In this document: positions 1 through 10,872 of the stretch, piece by piece
Layout: every line of letters begins with the position of its first letter
How positions within the stretch are numbered: the first letter of the stretch is position 1
Origin: Lumbricus rubellus
Taxonomy: Eukaryota > Annelida > Clitellata > Crassiclitellata > Lumbricidae
Direction of reading: 5' to 3'
NCBI GenBank assembly: GCA_945859605.1
Contig: OX243816.1
Coordinates: 32,885,175 to 32,949,174 of the forward strand
Length of the DNA: 64,000 bases
Program-made: the position numbers and the translations under genes
Notes under the pieces: generated by a model
Seen by the model: only the letters and a program-made list of their open reading frames with translations
Databases searched by the model: none
What the model was told of the DNA's origin: nothing

Positions 1-2
1 AC

Positions 3-1961
3 TGGCGCTCGGAACCCAGCGAGCGTCACCTGCTCCAAGCAAAGAAACTGCTCGCCGCCGAGTCGCTCGAGGAGGAATTCTCCGAGTCCGATTCTCAACT
101 CAGCTCGTCTCAGAGCGTCAAGTCCGCCGATTGGCCGCGCCACCCGCTCTCGAAAGACGTGGCTGCGAAGCCGCAGACGCCTGCCATCTCCGAAGAGCCG
201 CTACAGAGCGATCACGGACAGCAACAGCATCAGCCTTTGCGTATGACGAGCAGCTCACCGTGCGACGACAACGCTGGATTATTGTTATTATCGAAGCGGA
301 AAAACGACGTGAAAAGTCAACGCTCGCTTAACAACGGATTTTCCGAATCGAACGAAAATAAATTTCATGCCGCCGTGTCTCTCGACGCCGAACAGTTTCT
401 CAGAGAGCGTACGCCGCCGGTTGCCGCAGGACAGAGTCAACCGCCCGTCAACGCCGCCGCTCCGAGAGCGGGAAATTTTCCCCCGTTTTTCGACGACCGG
501 TCCTGCTCCTCGGACAGTCTCGTACGAAACTCGGGAACTCAGAAGTCGTTTGGAAACGTCTTCGTCGACCGGACCGCTTTTCTCGTGTCCGAATCGAACG
601 GTTGCGTGGGCAGCAATCGGGGTTTGGACCGGCGCCTCGCAAGGCTCTGTACCCCTCCCCGCGAGTTCGGAAGTCCCGCGTTCGTCCGAGACGTCCGGCA
701 GTCGAAGGAGCGCGGAAAGACTGTCGTCCACTACGGGACTCCGATGCGGATGGTGGAATTCCCGGACGACATCTGCGGCGGGAACGCGAACGGCGTTTCC
801 GGTTTGGAGAGCGATGACCTATCGCACGACCCGACCAAACCGGGTCATCGGAAAACGAACAATTTGCCGGAATACCCGATCGTCAGCGGATCGCTGGAGA
901 TCTTCCAGGCGCATCCGCGACGGTCGACGTCTGTCCAGGAAGACATGATTCACAGCTGCATCCAGGTTACGACTGACAACTCAACGAAGTCGAAGCCAAA
1001 ACGATCCGGCAGCTTTCACGGCAACTCGTTTTATTCCACCGGCGCACGCGTGAATCCAGAGAAACATCCGACGACGGAAGTCAAGTCGCCCGTCAGCAGC
1101 ATAAAGAGCACGCTGCTCAGCTGGACGGAGAAGCTGACCAAGCGGAGATCCCACAGCTCGGAAAATCCCACCGGGTTGGAACCCGGGAATTCGGCGAGCA
1201 ACGACGAGGCGGGCGGAGATTACAAGATGAAGACGAAGTCGAGTATGTTCGTGTCTCGTCTTGCTCGCGCGAGCTACCGGAAGCTGAAGCGCGAGAAGTC
1301 GATCGACGTCATCGACTCGTGCGATAACGACTCTCCGGAAATACCTGCCGGAAGTTTGGTCGCGTGTCCGAAGCTACTCCTGAGACCGGAAGAGGAGCTG
1401 TGCCAACAGATGATGATGGCACAACGGACGCACATTATCAGCGCTTACGCTCTAACGTCACTTCCAAGGCAGCATCGCGGTGAAAACGCGACAACGCACG
1501 TTGCGATGGGGACCGTGTTTGAGAATGGCGACCAGCAGGAAGGCGCTGCCGTCGAAACTCTCGCTAACGAGCCTTTCGTCAGGCGACCGCAGAACGGTTG
1601 TTCCGCAGGGTGGACAACACCGGACGAAGGAGCAGACCCTCGAAAAGAAGACGCCACCATCTACCACCTGCGCTACATCGACGACGATGGAACGTCCGAA
1701 CGGATCGGAGAAACTACCAACGCCAACGAAGCGGTCGACCCCGCGGTGACCTTGAGCCCCGTTAAAGCGAAGACGTGTTCAGCCGTTAGTCTTCCGGGAA
1801 TGAGAAACGGATTTGCGTGGAGTAACTCGCTGTACGCCATCGGTCAGTCTGAAGGTTGGACGCAGGCTTCGTCGGTCAGCACCGACGGTCGGTTGAACTG
1901 CTTCGGGGCGCCTCACGGGCACTGGATTCCGTACATTGACGACAGCGGTGATGATGACTGA
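3..1961 (+). CDS. C-terminal coding exon of an unrecognised disordered protein (5' end outside window)
   Basis: The frame is open from the left edge of the window to a TGA at 1959-1961, giving about 652 codons, so this is the 3' part of a larger gene. No splice acceptor is needed inside it, and the exon border lies further left. The protein is rich in Ser, Arg, Asp and Pro with no clear globular domain. It starts with an acidic/Ser stretch (EEEFSESDSQLSSSQS). Later it has basic Ser patches, such as SSIKSTLLSWTEKLTKRR near 1098-1150 and SRLARASYRKLKREKS near 1252-1300, which look like phosphorylation or 14-3-3 type linkers. It ends in an acidic DDSGDDD. GC content is well above the flanking DNA, and the frame is long, which supports real coding. 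I do not recognise the family; a long signalling or cytoskeletal adaptor tail would fit. The GTG at 159 is not a real start. Confidence 0.75.
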   Translation, partial: WRSEPSERHLLQAKKLLAAESLEEEFSESDSQLSSSQSVKSADWPRHPLSKDVAAKPQTPAISEEPLQSDHGQQQHQPLRMTSSSPCDDNAGLLLLSKRKNDVKSQRSLNNGFSESNENKFHAAVSLDAEQFLRERTPPVAAGQSQPPVNAAAPRAGNFPPFFDDRSCSSDSLVRNSGTQKSFGNVFVDRTAFLVSESNGCVGSNRGLDRRLARLCTPPREFGSPAFVRDVRQSKERGKTVVHYGTPMRMVEFPDDICGGNANGVSGLESDDLSHDPTKPGHRKTNNLPEYPIVSGSLEIFQAHPRRSTSVQEDMIHSCIQVTTDNSTKSKPKRSGSFHGNSFYSTGARVNPEKHPTTEVKSPVSSIKSTLLSWTEKLTKRRSHSSENPTGLEPGNSASNDEAGGDYKMKTKSSMFVSRLARASYRKLKREKSIDVIDSCDNDSPEIPAGSLVACPKLLLRPEEELCQQMMMAQRTHIISAYALTSLPRQHRGENATTHVAMGTVFENGDQQEGAAVETLANEPFVRRPQNGCSAGWTTPDEGADPRKEDATIYHLRYIDDDGTSERIGETTNANEAVDPAVTLSPVKAKTCSAVSLPGMRNGFAWSNSLYAIGQSEGWTQASSVSTDGRLNCFGAPHGHWIPYIDDSGDDD

Positions 1962-2782
1962 TGATAATTATCTCAGGACTTGGGACTCCGAGTCGATACT
2001 GCGTTGTTGCGGTTGCGACTCTTTTTGACGCATTCCGGAATGCCAGTCAAATAACTGAAGGGTACCTGATGACGTTTTCTGGAATGAGAATCAAAACAGT
2101 TCGACAGATTGATGTTCAGGTTATAATCGATGAGCTCATCCTCACTTTGTGATCGTTCGATCCTTGATGAAAAGAGAGAAACTGGTTGTCTTTTATATGA
2201 AACGTTCTCAAAGAAAGGGCAATTGATGGAAATGTCGTTGCTAGGTTTGAATTTATTGAAACCTAACCAAGGCACTTTTGTTGTTCCTCTCCTTTGATGT
2301 CATATTCCATATTGATGGAAAACTGCCATTGTTAGGTTTCAATTTCTTTGTCTGCTTGTGTCATGTTTTGGACAGTTACCACTCGCTTTGTTGATAATGT
2401 CTCCGTCTAATTAAAGAAGCCTTTAGATGCGTAGAATTTATTGTTGAAGATGAAAATGTGTAATGGTAAGACAGGTTCACTGCCCAGAACGCATAATTAT
2501 TCGGTAGAGCGTAGTATTTAAGTGTCCTGTAAATTGTTAGTTTGCTGTGATCGTCCTTAGACTTCAGCCGAGCAATCTCTCGAAACGCTCGTCCGAGAAT
2601 GCTTTTGATGAGATGTCATAGAAGCATGCCAGCAAGGGTTAATCATCACCAAGAGTTAATTGTAATCTCAAGATTGCTAAAGCATCAAAATATTTTTCAG
2701 TCATCAGTAAGTGTTAATGTCTTAACGTGTCATGTGGTGGTTGGTTAAACAGGTATACTGTATGCTTACCCCGACCGGTATG

Positions 2783-3209
2783 CATTGGCGGATCCAGGGG
2801 GGCCAAGTCCGGCCATGGCCCCCCATTTAGAAATGTGCACATTTTCACCAGCTATTCTGCCTGGGCAAATGGACGTGCCCGCCCCCTCCCCCCATCAGGT
2901 CTCCGTACAGGCTTTCAACAATGAGAAGACAGGGGAAAAGGAGAAAAGTAGCGTGTGACTAAAAAAAATCATCACCTATTCTGACAGCCAAAATGGCATG
3001 ATTTTCGATTTTTTGCAACATTTCAACCCAACAACAACAAAAAATCAGCTATTTTGGCGGACAAAATGGTGTATTTTTCTCCGACATTTCGACCAAACAG
3101 ATAAAAACAACTCATCAGATTGATTTTACGGCAAAGATCGACCAAAAAATTTCGGACCCGAGACGAAATATTTTGGCCCCCCCATCGAAATATTCTGTAT
3201 CCGCCCCTG
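2783..3209 (+). mobile_element. hAT-like MITE, GGCGGATCC family, 427 bp
   Basis: The left end reads CATTGGCGGATCCAGG and the right end is the inverse of CAGGGGCGGATACAG. The flanking 8-mers, 2775-2782 (CCGGTATG) and 3210-3217 (CTTGTATG), agree at 6 of 8 positions, as expected for an old hAT target-site duplication. Related copies lie at 20475-20641, 32277-32405 and 56808-57073. There is no transposase. Confidence 0.7.
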
Positions 3210-5110
3210 CTTGTATGCAGTACTTGTTGGTAAAGGTGATTAAGCGTAATTTGTATACTTGTGTAAAATGTATGTTTCAACAAGTAGACAGTTAAACAAA
3301 AACTGTACTTTTGTTTCTAGTGATTGTTATGTGGCTAAGACTAGAATTCGCAGATATTGGTTCGTAGGATGTTGTTATAGAGATTGTTACGTACGTTCTA
3401 TTTACGCTGTGAATTTTGGCGTAGGTTTCCGTTTGTTTATTTCACTTCCCAGACCAAAAAGGTTGTGCGTGTGTTAAGTCTTTGCTCGAAAACCAACTGA
3501 AGATTTAGTGTTCTTAATTCTGAATTTTTACCGATCCATAGCTGCTTGAAACTGGCTTATCAATTCAGAAACAATTTAAACTGACCTGACTATAAATTCT
3601 GAAAGGCGTTAAAACTTGTGGGATGTCTTAATGCTTTCGGCCCATTGCTATTTTGTTGGAATTTCAACTTGAACTAGTTCAAGGAATTACACTACTAGCC
3701 TGGAAAATGAAAAATTGGACTGTTCAATATACGGTATTTTAAAGTTATTAGCAATGGCCCAAGTTATAAATGGTTGTGATATTCAATTCATTGTAGTAAT
3801 GAATCGTTGTTCATTAAAGTCTTGCACTGAAATTTTAAGGAGCCATTGAATTAAGGCACTACATATTTCCAGGTTTCAATAAAAGGAAGGCAGTCCTTCC
3901 ATTTCAACCCTTAAACTCGAGTGAATGTAAGGGCTACATAAAAACCTGAACAATGGTGTTACTGCCAGGACACAAATGTAAAAAAGCAAGGCTTTATCTT
4001 CCATTGCTGAAGACCTGTTTAAAACAAGTCTGTGATTTAGTTTCCTGATAAAATAACAGTATGATACAGTTCACCATGTTGGCTAATCCACGGCGATGTG
4101 AATTTGCCTCTGGGGTTATTAAGCTTGCGAATAATTGTTAATTAGACCTTCAGAAGTCAGTGCAACATTTTCAGGGGCTCCATTGGTACTTATGGACCTC
4201 AGTTTATTCTTGGGTAATTCTGCCTCTTCAGTATAGTAATCATACACTTCTGGAGAAGTTATTACAATGGTAATAATTATGTAAATGTATCTGTAGTCAC
4301 GTTCAGTACCAGTCCCGATCAAAATGAGAGCAGTAACTTTTGCATGCACAAGTAGCCTGAAGTAGGATTGCTAGCATTCGTGTTTTCATGGGATGTCTCC
4401 GGGAATTAGCTTTTCTCTCAACTCATGGTAATGTTACCTGAATGATGAAAATCTCTAATTATTTGTGTTTTTACAACTTATGTTGCATGTTTAATTTAAA
4501 ATATGAAGTCTATAGAAACTTTGTTGGAAGTTTTTACCTTAGTTTGTAGTTTTTCTTATAGCAAAAAGTAACTAACAATATACAAATGCAGCCAAGCAGA
4601 AAGTTAGGGTAAATAGATTAACAGGCTCCATGAAGATGTTTGATAATAGACAGATGGATTTTTAAAGAAAAGAACGTTAGCAGTAACTGTAAAATTGCAG
4701 AACTGTGCACTGTTTCAGATTATCAATATTCACATTTCATATTTATTCACGTTTCCATTGCAGCAATAAGAGATCCTTTATCAAGATGCAGCCCAGATGT
4801 GGGCAAATGCAAGGAATGGCATAAGAACTGGTGATTTTTATCAAAAGTCAAAAGGTACCTTAAAATAATGTTCATCTAAAAGGCTTTTGAAATTCATTAA
4901 GAAATAAGTCAATGTATTTGAGCAGCTGATAGTTTTAATATAATCGCACATGTAATGTAAAACTTTGAGATCGAAAACACAAATGAAAAAATAAAAATGT
5001 CTTGCAGCTAACACATTTCGAAACTAAAATTGCCATTTCTTTTTACAATTAGTCCTATTGGCATTCATTCTTTCATAGATTATTATCTAACAATGAAAAA
5101 CCGCAAGCAT

Positions 5111-5185
5111 GGTCAAAATTAGAATGCAATAAAACAAGGTCAAAATTAGAATGCGATAAAACAAGGTCAAAATTAGAATGCAATA
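5111..5185. repeat. 27-bp tandem repeat, about 3 copies
   Basis: Units starting GGTCAAAATTAGAATGC begin at 5111, 5138 and 5165. The copies differ by one or two bases. Confidence 0.85.
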
Positions 5186-6513
5186 TTCAAGGATTAAATA
5201 AAATTACAAAAAATACTTTAAAAGAACCCATGTACACCGGTTCTGTGAATTGCTTAAATACTTACAGAAATTCTGCAAATAGAAATACCTGATCGGAAAT
5301 AAAAACATCTTTAATAGAAGTAGCTTGCTACAAACGATGATTTATAAATTGCAGTTATTAGTTACAAATAGAAACATTAAATATAAAATTGAAAAACTTG
5401 ATAAAGAATTGACATTTTCAATGCAAGATGCAGAAAATACAAATCTCAGATAGAAAACTAAAATTTTTAATATAATATACAAATCTTTGACATAAAAATT
5501 AATTTTTTAGACTATGTAATTATCATACAGAAAATGAAAATCCTTAATAGTTAAATGGACTATATAAATCGCAGATCAGAAGATAACATCTTTAACAGAC
5601 TACACAAATCGCAAACAGAAAATCAAACTCTTTAATACTATAAACCTTGGACAAAAAAATAAAAAATTTCAATATAATATATATTTTATATATACCTTCT
5701 AAAAAATAATTAAATGCGGGATAGAAACTATTCGTATAAAATAGAAACAAGAACATTTTTATGGAAATTAGATTTTAAAATGTTTCACAACAGACAAACA
5801 TTTGCCCTCTTTCTACAGTAGCATGCATCAAATTTCATAAGCTCCAGGCCAGCAGAGTCCAGATAAAGTCAGAATGAAGTAAGTTCAGGTGACTACTTAC
5901 AAAGTGTAAGTAAAGTCCAGATGCAGTCCGGGGAAAACTAGCCAAAAGTAAAAATCTAAGTTCTAGTGCGGTCTAGCTGAAGTCAAAGTGTAAGGAGAAT
6001 TTTAATAAAGTCTAAGTCCATGTGAATTCAACACCAAAGTCCTGCAAACCAAGTCAGCAAGAAAACAGTGTTCTGGTAGAAAGCCTTTTGCAACACCCTA
6101 CTTTTTGGTGCATGGTGCTATATCTAGTTGAAGGTCGTGTCTATGGAAGGTCAATCTGGCCACGGTAAACTGAAAGCAGAATGGTTGTCAGACCTCTGCG
6201 AAACTCAAATGCGTAATCAGAAATCAGGGCAATTAAAAAGGTGATCAAAAACACTGGAAGTAAAAAGGACCTTAACACTTAAAAGGTCTTGAAAATTAAC
6301 AATTAGATCATAACAATTTGCAAATCACAGACAGTGGAGAAATAGAAGCATAAAAAAATGAAGCTCAGGTTATCATAAATCTTAAACTGTTTCACTTATA
6401 ATATTATCAAGATTACTAACTTGGCACTGCTCGTAACATTTGGATCTGCTCAGTTGAAGTTAAGAACCAAGAAATTTAACCAAAATGTTTCTGATTTGTC
6501 TTTTTACGTTTCA

Positions 6514-9084
6514 TCATCTGGCAGACTTCGGACGTTTATCCAGATAGTCTAGATAATTTTTCTGCCATGACAACCCGTTCTTCCGTCTCGTTGCTGAGTG
6601 AGTTGTCATGCCAAATTTCGGCCAATCCTGGATTGGCACAGAGGTGGGTGAAGCCATGGATGTTGATAATATTGCGTGCTTATTATCAGGTAGGCCACTT
6701 TGAAAAGCTGAGGAGAGAGCTGACAAAGCAGATGAAAAGGCAGAGAGGTTATCATCATCATTCTTGTTCTGATTTCTTGTTGATAAATCAGAGATGGAGG
6801 GCGGGGAGGCAGTGTGTTTACTCTCATTCTGGTTCTTCTTATTTCTGGTGTTTCTTTGTTTGTCCATATTCACTTCCGTCTTAACCAGCTGCAGTACAAC
6901 AGGTTCTTCTTTTCCAACTCTTAGCAGTTCTTCGTCATCTTTTGGCCATTTTTGCTCAGCGACAGATTGCTTTTTACCATTTCTCTTGCATTTTGTTGTC
7001 TTGCCACATTTCGACCTATTTCGGATTGGGACAGAGGTGCGTGAGGCCCTCGAAGTGGATATTTTGCGCTTCTTAGTAGGTGGTTCATTTCGATGGGTTG
7101 AGGAAGAGGTGGAAAAAGCAGATGTGAAGGCAGTGAGTTCATCATGATTCCTGTTCTGATTTCTTGTTGAGGCAGTGGGCTCGCTCTTGATCAGGATCTC
7201 ATTTCTATTGTTCTTTCGCCTCCTTTTCCTTTGTTTCTTAACCAGTTGTGGTCCAGCAGGTCGTCGTTTTTTGTCATTTTTCTGACATGAGCACTGGTTC
7301 CTTTTGCACTTCTTTGCTGAGCGTGTTCTCATGCCAGACTTTTGCCAATCTCGGATTGGCACAAGGGTGTGTGAAGCCCCCGATGTTGGTATTTTGTGCT
7401 CCTTCGTAGGTAGGTCAGTTTGAAAGGTTGAGAAGTGGGTGGATAAAGCAGATGTGGAGGCAGTGTGTTTATTCTCATTCTGGTTCTTCTTATTTCTGGT
7501 GTTCCTTTGCCTGTCCCTTTTCACTTCTGTCTTAACCAGCTGCAGTCCAACAGGTTCTTCTTGTCCGACTCTCAGCAGTTTATCACCATCTCTTGGCGGT
7601 TTTTGCTCAGTGTTCGATGGTAACTGCTCAGTTCTATTTATGTTCTGTTCAGTCCTCATTTGTTCTTTTTGAGCTTTCAGCTTTTCTTGCTCAGCATTTG
7701 TCTCCATACGTGCAGTTCTGAGCTGTTCTTGCTCAATCTTGAGCTGCTCTTGCTCAATCTTGAGCTGTTCTTGCTCAAGTCTTAGCTGTTCTTGCTCAGC
7801 TTTGAGCTGTTCTTGTCCAACTCTTAGCTGATTTTGTTCCGCCATAAGCAGTTCTCTATCAGCCAAATGCAGCTCTTTTTCAGCCTTGAACTGCCTGTAT
7901 TCACTCCTCAGCCGTTCTCTCTCAACCCTCAAGTCTGCTCGTTCTGCTCTCAAGTCTGCTCGTTCAGCTCTCAATTCTGCTTGCTCCACTCTCAGGTGAT
8001 TCATCTCACACCTCATCTCTTTCTCATTGGATTCTATCCATCCAGTGCTAGAAGCATTCAGATCATCTTCATTTGGTGACATGTTTTGCAGACGAGCAGT
8101 TACTTCTTTCCTAACCAGAAGTTCCTGCTCATTGCTTTTACTACCTCCAATAGTATCCTCACCATCAAGGCCTGCATTGTCGAATTCGTCAATGTTGTCT
8201 TCTTCATCTCTGCTTGCATCCTGCGTATCTTGGCATGGATAATCGTTTGTTAAATCCTCAATAACTTCACCACCTTCACCATTGCCTCCTCCACAAAAAC
8301 CTTTATCATATCTACCACATGTGTTAACATTTTCACTATCAATGCTCTCTTTATCTTCCTCGTTTGTATTTGCACCTTCTCTGCCTTTATCTTCAGCACA
8401 ACAGCAACCGTCACCTTCAATACATGTATATCCGCTTTGACCTTCTCCGACAAAGACAATCTCATCTTCATCATCATCATTATCATCATCATCATCATCA
8501 TCTATAGAAATTATGTCTACCGTACCAGATCCAATGTCATCTTGATTATTGCTGCAAACTTCATCTGCTATGTCAAAGATTCTCTTCGAATCGAATGTCT
8601 CATTATTTTTACGAATGAACTCTGAAAAATCCGATATGTTGCAGTGCTTGCCTTTCTTTCCACGGGCGGATTGTGAACCTGCAATGTGGCATCCTGCAAC
8701 TTTCTTCCATAATTCCTCCTCTAAATCTGGACAGCTTTCAACTTTCACAGCAGCTGTAAAACTGGAAGGAGCGTCTGCTTCATTTTGTGACGAGCGCAGT
8801 TCACTTTCGTTCAACGCTGTTGCGCTGAAAACGCTAAGCGCCCGCTTTGGAGAAAGACCCTCATCCAAGGCAAGTTCGAGATCTTCAAGTCTGATGTCTG
8901 GCTCAAAATCGGGCTCCAAATACAGTACCAGGTCATTTTCGAAGTCTGATTCGAAATCCATGCTCAGATCAGAATCTCCGTTGAGTTCTATGACAGGTTG
9001 TAGATCCTGCCCCACTGTTTGAACTTGTGGATCCATCGCTTCTTGCGCTGTCGTCTTGCTCTGTTCATCAATATGAAAAGACAT
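6514..9084 (-). CDS. Intronless coiled-coil protein with acidic SUMO-interaction-like motifs and basic repeats
   Basis: The open frame is continuous to 9258, but the first 58 codons are AT-rich and hydrophobic and look non-coding. Two better starts are ATG at 9084 (MSFHIDEQ, 856 aa) and ATG at 9036 (MDPQVQTV, 840 aa). The second has the stronger context, G at -3 and G at +4. The N-terminal third is acidic (DLSMDFESDFENDLVLYLEPDFEPD, then a run of Asp). It contains TVDIISIDDDD, DEIVFVGE and EVIEDLTND, which fit the hydrophobic-core-plus-acid pattern of SUMO-interacting motifs. The middle is a long coiled coil made of the heptad-like EQEQLK/RAERADL. The C-terminal third is basic and holds about three diverged repeats built on NTRNKKNQNE, TASTSALS and SxxSVPIRDW. 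A nuclear scaffold or regulator would fit, but I do not recognise the family. No introns are visible in the frame. Confidence 0.65.
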   Translation of the reverse strand: MSFHIDEQSKTTAQEAMDPQVQTVGQDLQPVIELNGDSDLSMDFESDFENDLVLYLEPDFEPDIRLEDLELALDEGLSPKRALSVFSATALNESELRSSQNEADAPSSFTAAVKVESCPDLEEELWKKVAGCHIAGSQSARGKKGKHCNISDFSEFIRKNNETFDSKRIFDIADEVCSNNQDDIGSGTVDIISIDDDDDDDNDDDEDEIVFVGEGQSGYTCIEGDGCCCAEDKGREGANTNEEDKESIDSENVNTCGRYDKGFCGGGNGEGGEVIEDLTNDYPCQDTQDASRDEEDNIDEFDNAGLDGEDTIGGSKSNEQELLVRKEVTARLQNMSPNEDDLNASSTGWIESNEKEMRCEMNHLRVEQAELRAERADLRAERADLRVERERLRSEYRQFKAEKELHLADRELLMAEQNQLRVGQEQLKAEQEQLRLEQEQLKIEQEQLKIEQEQLRTARMETNAEQEKLKAQKEQMRTEQNINRTEQLPSNTEQKPPRDGDKLLRVGQEEPVGLQLVKTEVKRDRQRNTRNKKNQNENKHTASTSALSTHFSTFQTDLPTKEHKIPTSGASHTLVPIRDWQKSGMRTRSAKKCKRNQCSCQKNDKKRRPAGPQLVKKQRKRRRKNNRNEILIKSEPTASTRNQNRNHDELTAFTSAFSTSSSTHRNEPPTKKRKISTSRASRTSVPIRNRSKCGKTTKCKRNGKKQSVAEQKWPKDDEELLRVGKEEPVVLQLVKTEVNMDKQRNTRNKKNQNESKHTASPPSISDLSTRNQNKNDDDNLSAFSSALSALSSAFQSGLPDNKHAILSTSMASPTSVPIQDWPKFGMTTHSATRRKNGLSWQKNYLDYLDKRPKSAR
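7690..8010 (-). repeat. Coding heptad repeat (EQEQLK / RAERADL coiled coil)
   Basis: Inside the large minus-strand frame the DNA is a degenerate 21-bp repeat based on CTCAATCTTGAGCTGTTCTTG (+ strand), plus an upstream RAERADL variant. It codes for a continuous Glu/Gln/Leu coiled coil. The near-identical units suggest recent expansion or homogenisation. Confidence 0.8.
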
Positions 9085-9917
9085 CGGACCTACAAGTGTT
9101 GCCGCAAACTCATCAACTGAGCACACTAACTGATTTATGAACCAATTAATAATACACGATTTATAATACCTATAATACTTTGCAACGCTAAAAGCTGCTA
9201 AAAGTAGTTTTAGGTATATTAATAAATCATAGGGCCCTGCTTTCTCGTCTTTCTGCATCTTCTCACCGACCCCTCGAGCCGTTCTCTGGACAGGTCTAAC
9301 TTGTTTGTCCCACGGGCTAAGACCAGTTAAAGACCACTATAGCTCAAACTCGATCCTTTTACCATCTTGTGGAATTCCCTTCCTTTCACTCTACGAAGGA
9401 CTCCTCTGTATGGATTGCCTTCTATATTTCTCTCTCTATCTCTTCTATTAAGACCTATTTTTCTCGGGGTTCTTGCCCTGGGAGCGCTACTGAATGGCCA
9501 TGGCTGTGAGCGGCGCACTAGAAATTGCTAAGCAGTAAGCACATTACATTACTTCGACTAATTTTATAAAAGACGCTCACTGAATTGAAGCCGGTTCCAA
9601 ATTGTCCGTCGACAGTTATGCAAAGTTTCGAAGCCGTTGCTACAGATCTACTTTGATTTTTCTTACGTACAATTAGATAGAAACTTTTATAAGTTTTTCT
9701 TCCTTCCATCAAAATAAATTCTTGCTGGCGTGTCTTTGAAGTCTAGAACCGCTGAAAATAAATATGTTCTCAATTTTGTATAGCGCATTTAAAATCTTGA
9801 CATTTATAAGTAAGTAAGTAAGTGAGTAATGCAATACTGCTAGGCTAGAGTGGCCATGGCCAAGGGTAGGCCTATGTACAGGCTATTTATTCAGTCATTC
9901 ATTCATTCTGAAATTCA

Positions 9918-9962
9918 CATAGCGCCCCTTCAAGAAAAAACCTCAGAGGAGCTCCCTACTCC
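9918..9962 (-). repeat. SINE-tail fragment
   Basis: CACATAGCGCCCCTTCAAG followed by CTCAGAGGAGCTCCC matches the 3' end of the tRNA-derived SINE seen in full at 14794-15028, here in reverse orientation. Confidence 0.6.
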
Positions 9963-10311
9963 AGCAGTCTAAAAGGAACAGTTTTAAGTTTGGTAAGGAA
10001 GGGTCCGGGTAGGCCTAGGCTGGTAGAGTAGGCCTACTCCCAGGATGTAGGCGAATGCGTAGCTCTAAAGTAAGAGGCTATAATCATAATCCAGCTAGAC
10101 CACTGGGCCAACCACAGAGAAGTCTCGATTCTTCATGGTAGCAGTACAAGCCAAACGAATTAACTGGAATCAGCTTAACTTTTTAAGCAGTGAGTAGCAG
10201 ACGACGCCCGTGGACACCCAACCTCTCGGAGGTAGGCCCTAAATTGGGGCGTGTAAAATACTCAAGCACAAACTTTGCTAACATGCATAGGCCACTATAA
10301 ATGTAGAAGAG

Positions 10312-10372
10312 ATAGACGTTTGCAACTCTTTGATGATGATAATATCATCATCAAAGAGTTGCAAAAGTCTAT
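10312..10372. repeat. 61-bp inverted repeat (hairpin or cruciform)
   Basis: The arms 10312-10340 and 10344-10372 are reverse complements with one mismatch, separated by only 3 bases. The inner arm contains TTTGCAACTCTTTGATGATG. It could be a snap-back MITE, a cruciform or a small RNA hairpin. Nothing in the sequence decides which. Confidence 0.9.
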
Positions 10373-10513
10373 AATATTATTATGCAATTGTGGCCATTCG
10401 CATTATATAGCCTAGTAATAGTGCTACAACAGACTGTTATACAATATCGATAAATGTAGTTTCTGTACGACCCCTAACGTTCTCAAGTCTCGTATTTTCG
10501 CGCGGTTATGCTG

Positions 10514-10872
10514 CAGGGCTGCCAGATCGTCGGGAGAGCGGAGTTGGGCTACTTTGCAATTGGCTGGGGAGTCGGGACTAAGATTTCGTTCTTGCAAGTT
10601 GCAACCACAATCTATTTGGGCTACTTTTTCTTCTCCGCGGTCGCCATGACGAAATTTTGAATGCTCATGCAATATGCTAATGCGGAGTGCAGTAAGGTTG
10701 TTAGGTAATTTTTATTATAGTTTACTAGCTTATATTCATGTATCCTAACGGAACCAAAAGTACGTAGCAAAATTCTTAATAATAAATATCATCTTCGTGT
10801 ACTCATCTCGCGACTCTTTTGCGACTTTTTGCGCGACTCTGCGACCAAGCATTCCGAAATCTGGCCACCCTG
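10514..10872. mobile_element. hAT-like MITE, 359 bp
   Basis: The ends are CAGGGCTGCCAGATCGTCGG at the left and, inverted, CAGGGTGGCCAGATTTCGG at the right. The flanking 8-mers TTATGCTG (10506-10513) and CTATGTTG (10873-10880) agree at 6 of 8 positions. It has no transposase. Confidence 0.65.

Larger units (their letters stand above)
1962..6513. other. AT-rich 3' flank, no gene seen
   Basis: This stretch has no convincing exon. The first part is probably the 3' UTR of the upstream gene. It holds one large MITE (2783-3209) and a three-copy 27-bp tandem repeat (5111-5185). The rest is AT-rich with short frames only. Confidence 0.6.

Noticed and set aside
288..731. 147-aa frame on the minus strand
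   Set aside because: It lies opposite the long plus-strand exon and mirrors its GC-rich codons; no family signal.
8250..8501. Met-rich frame (MMMMMMIMMMM) on the minus strand
   Set aside because: It is the out-of-frame reading of the Asp run in the 840-aa protein.
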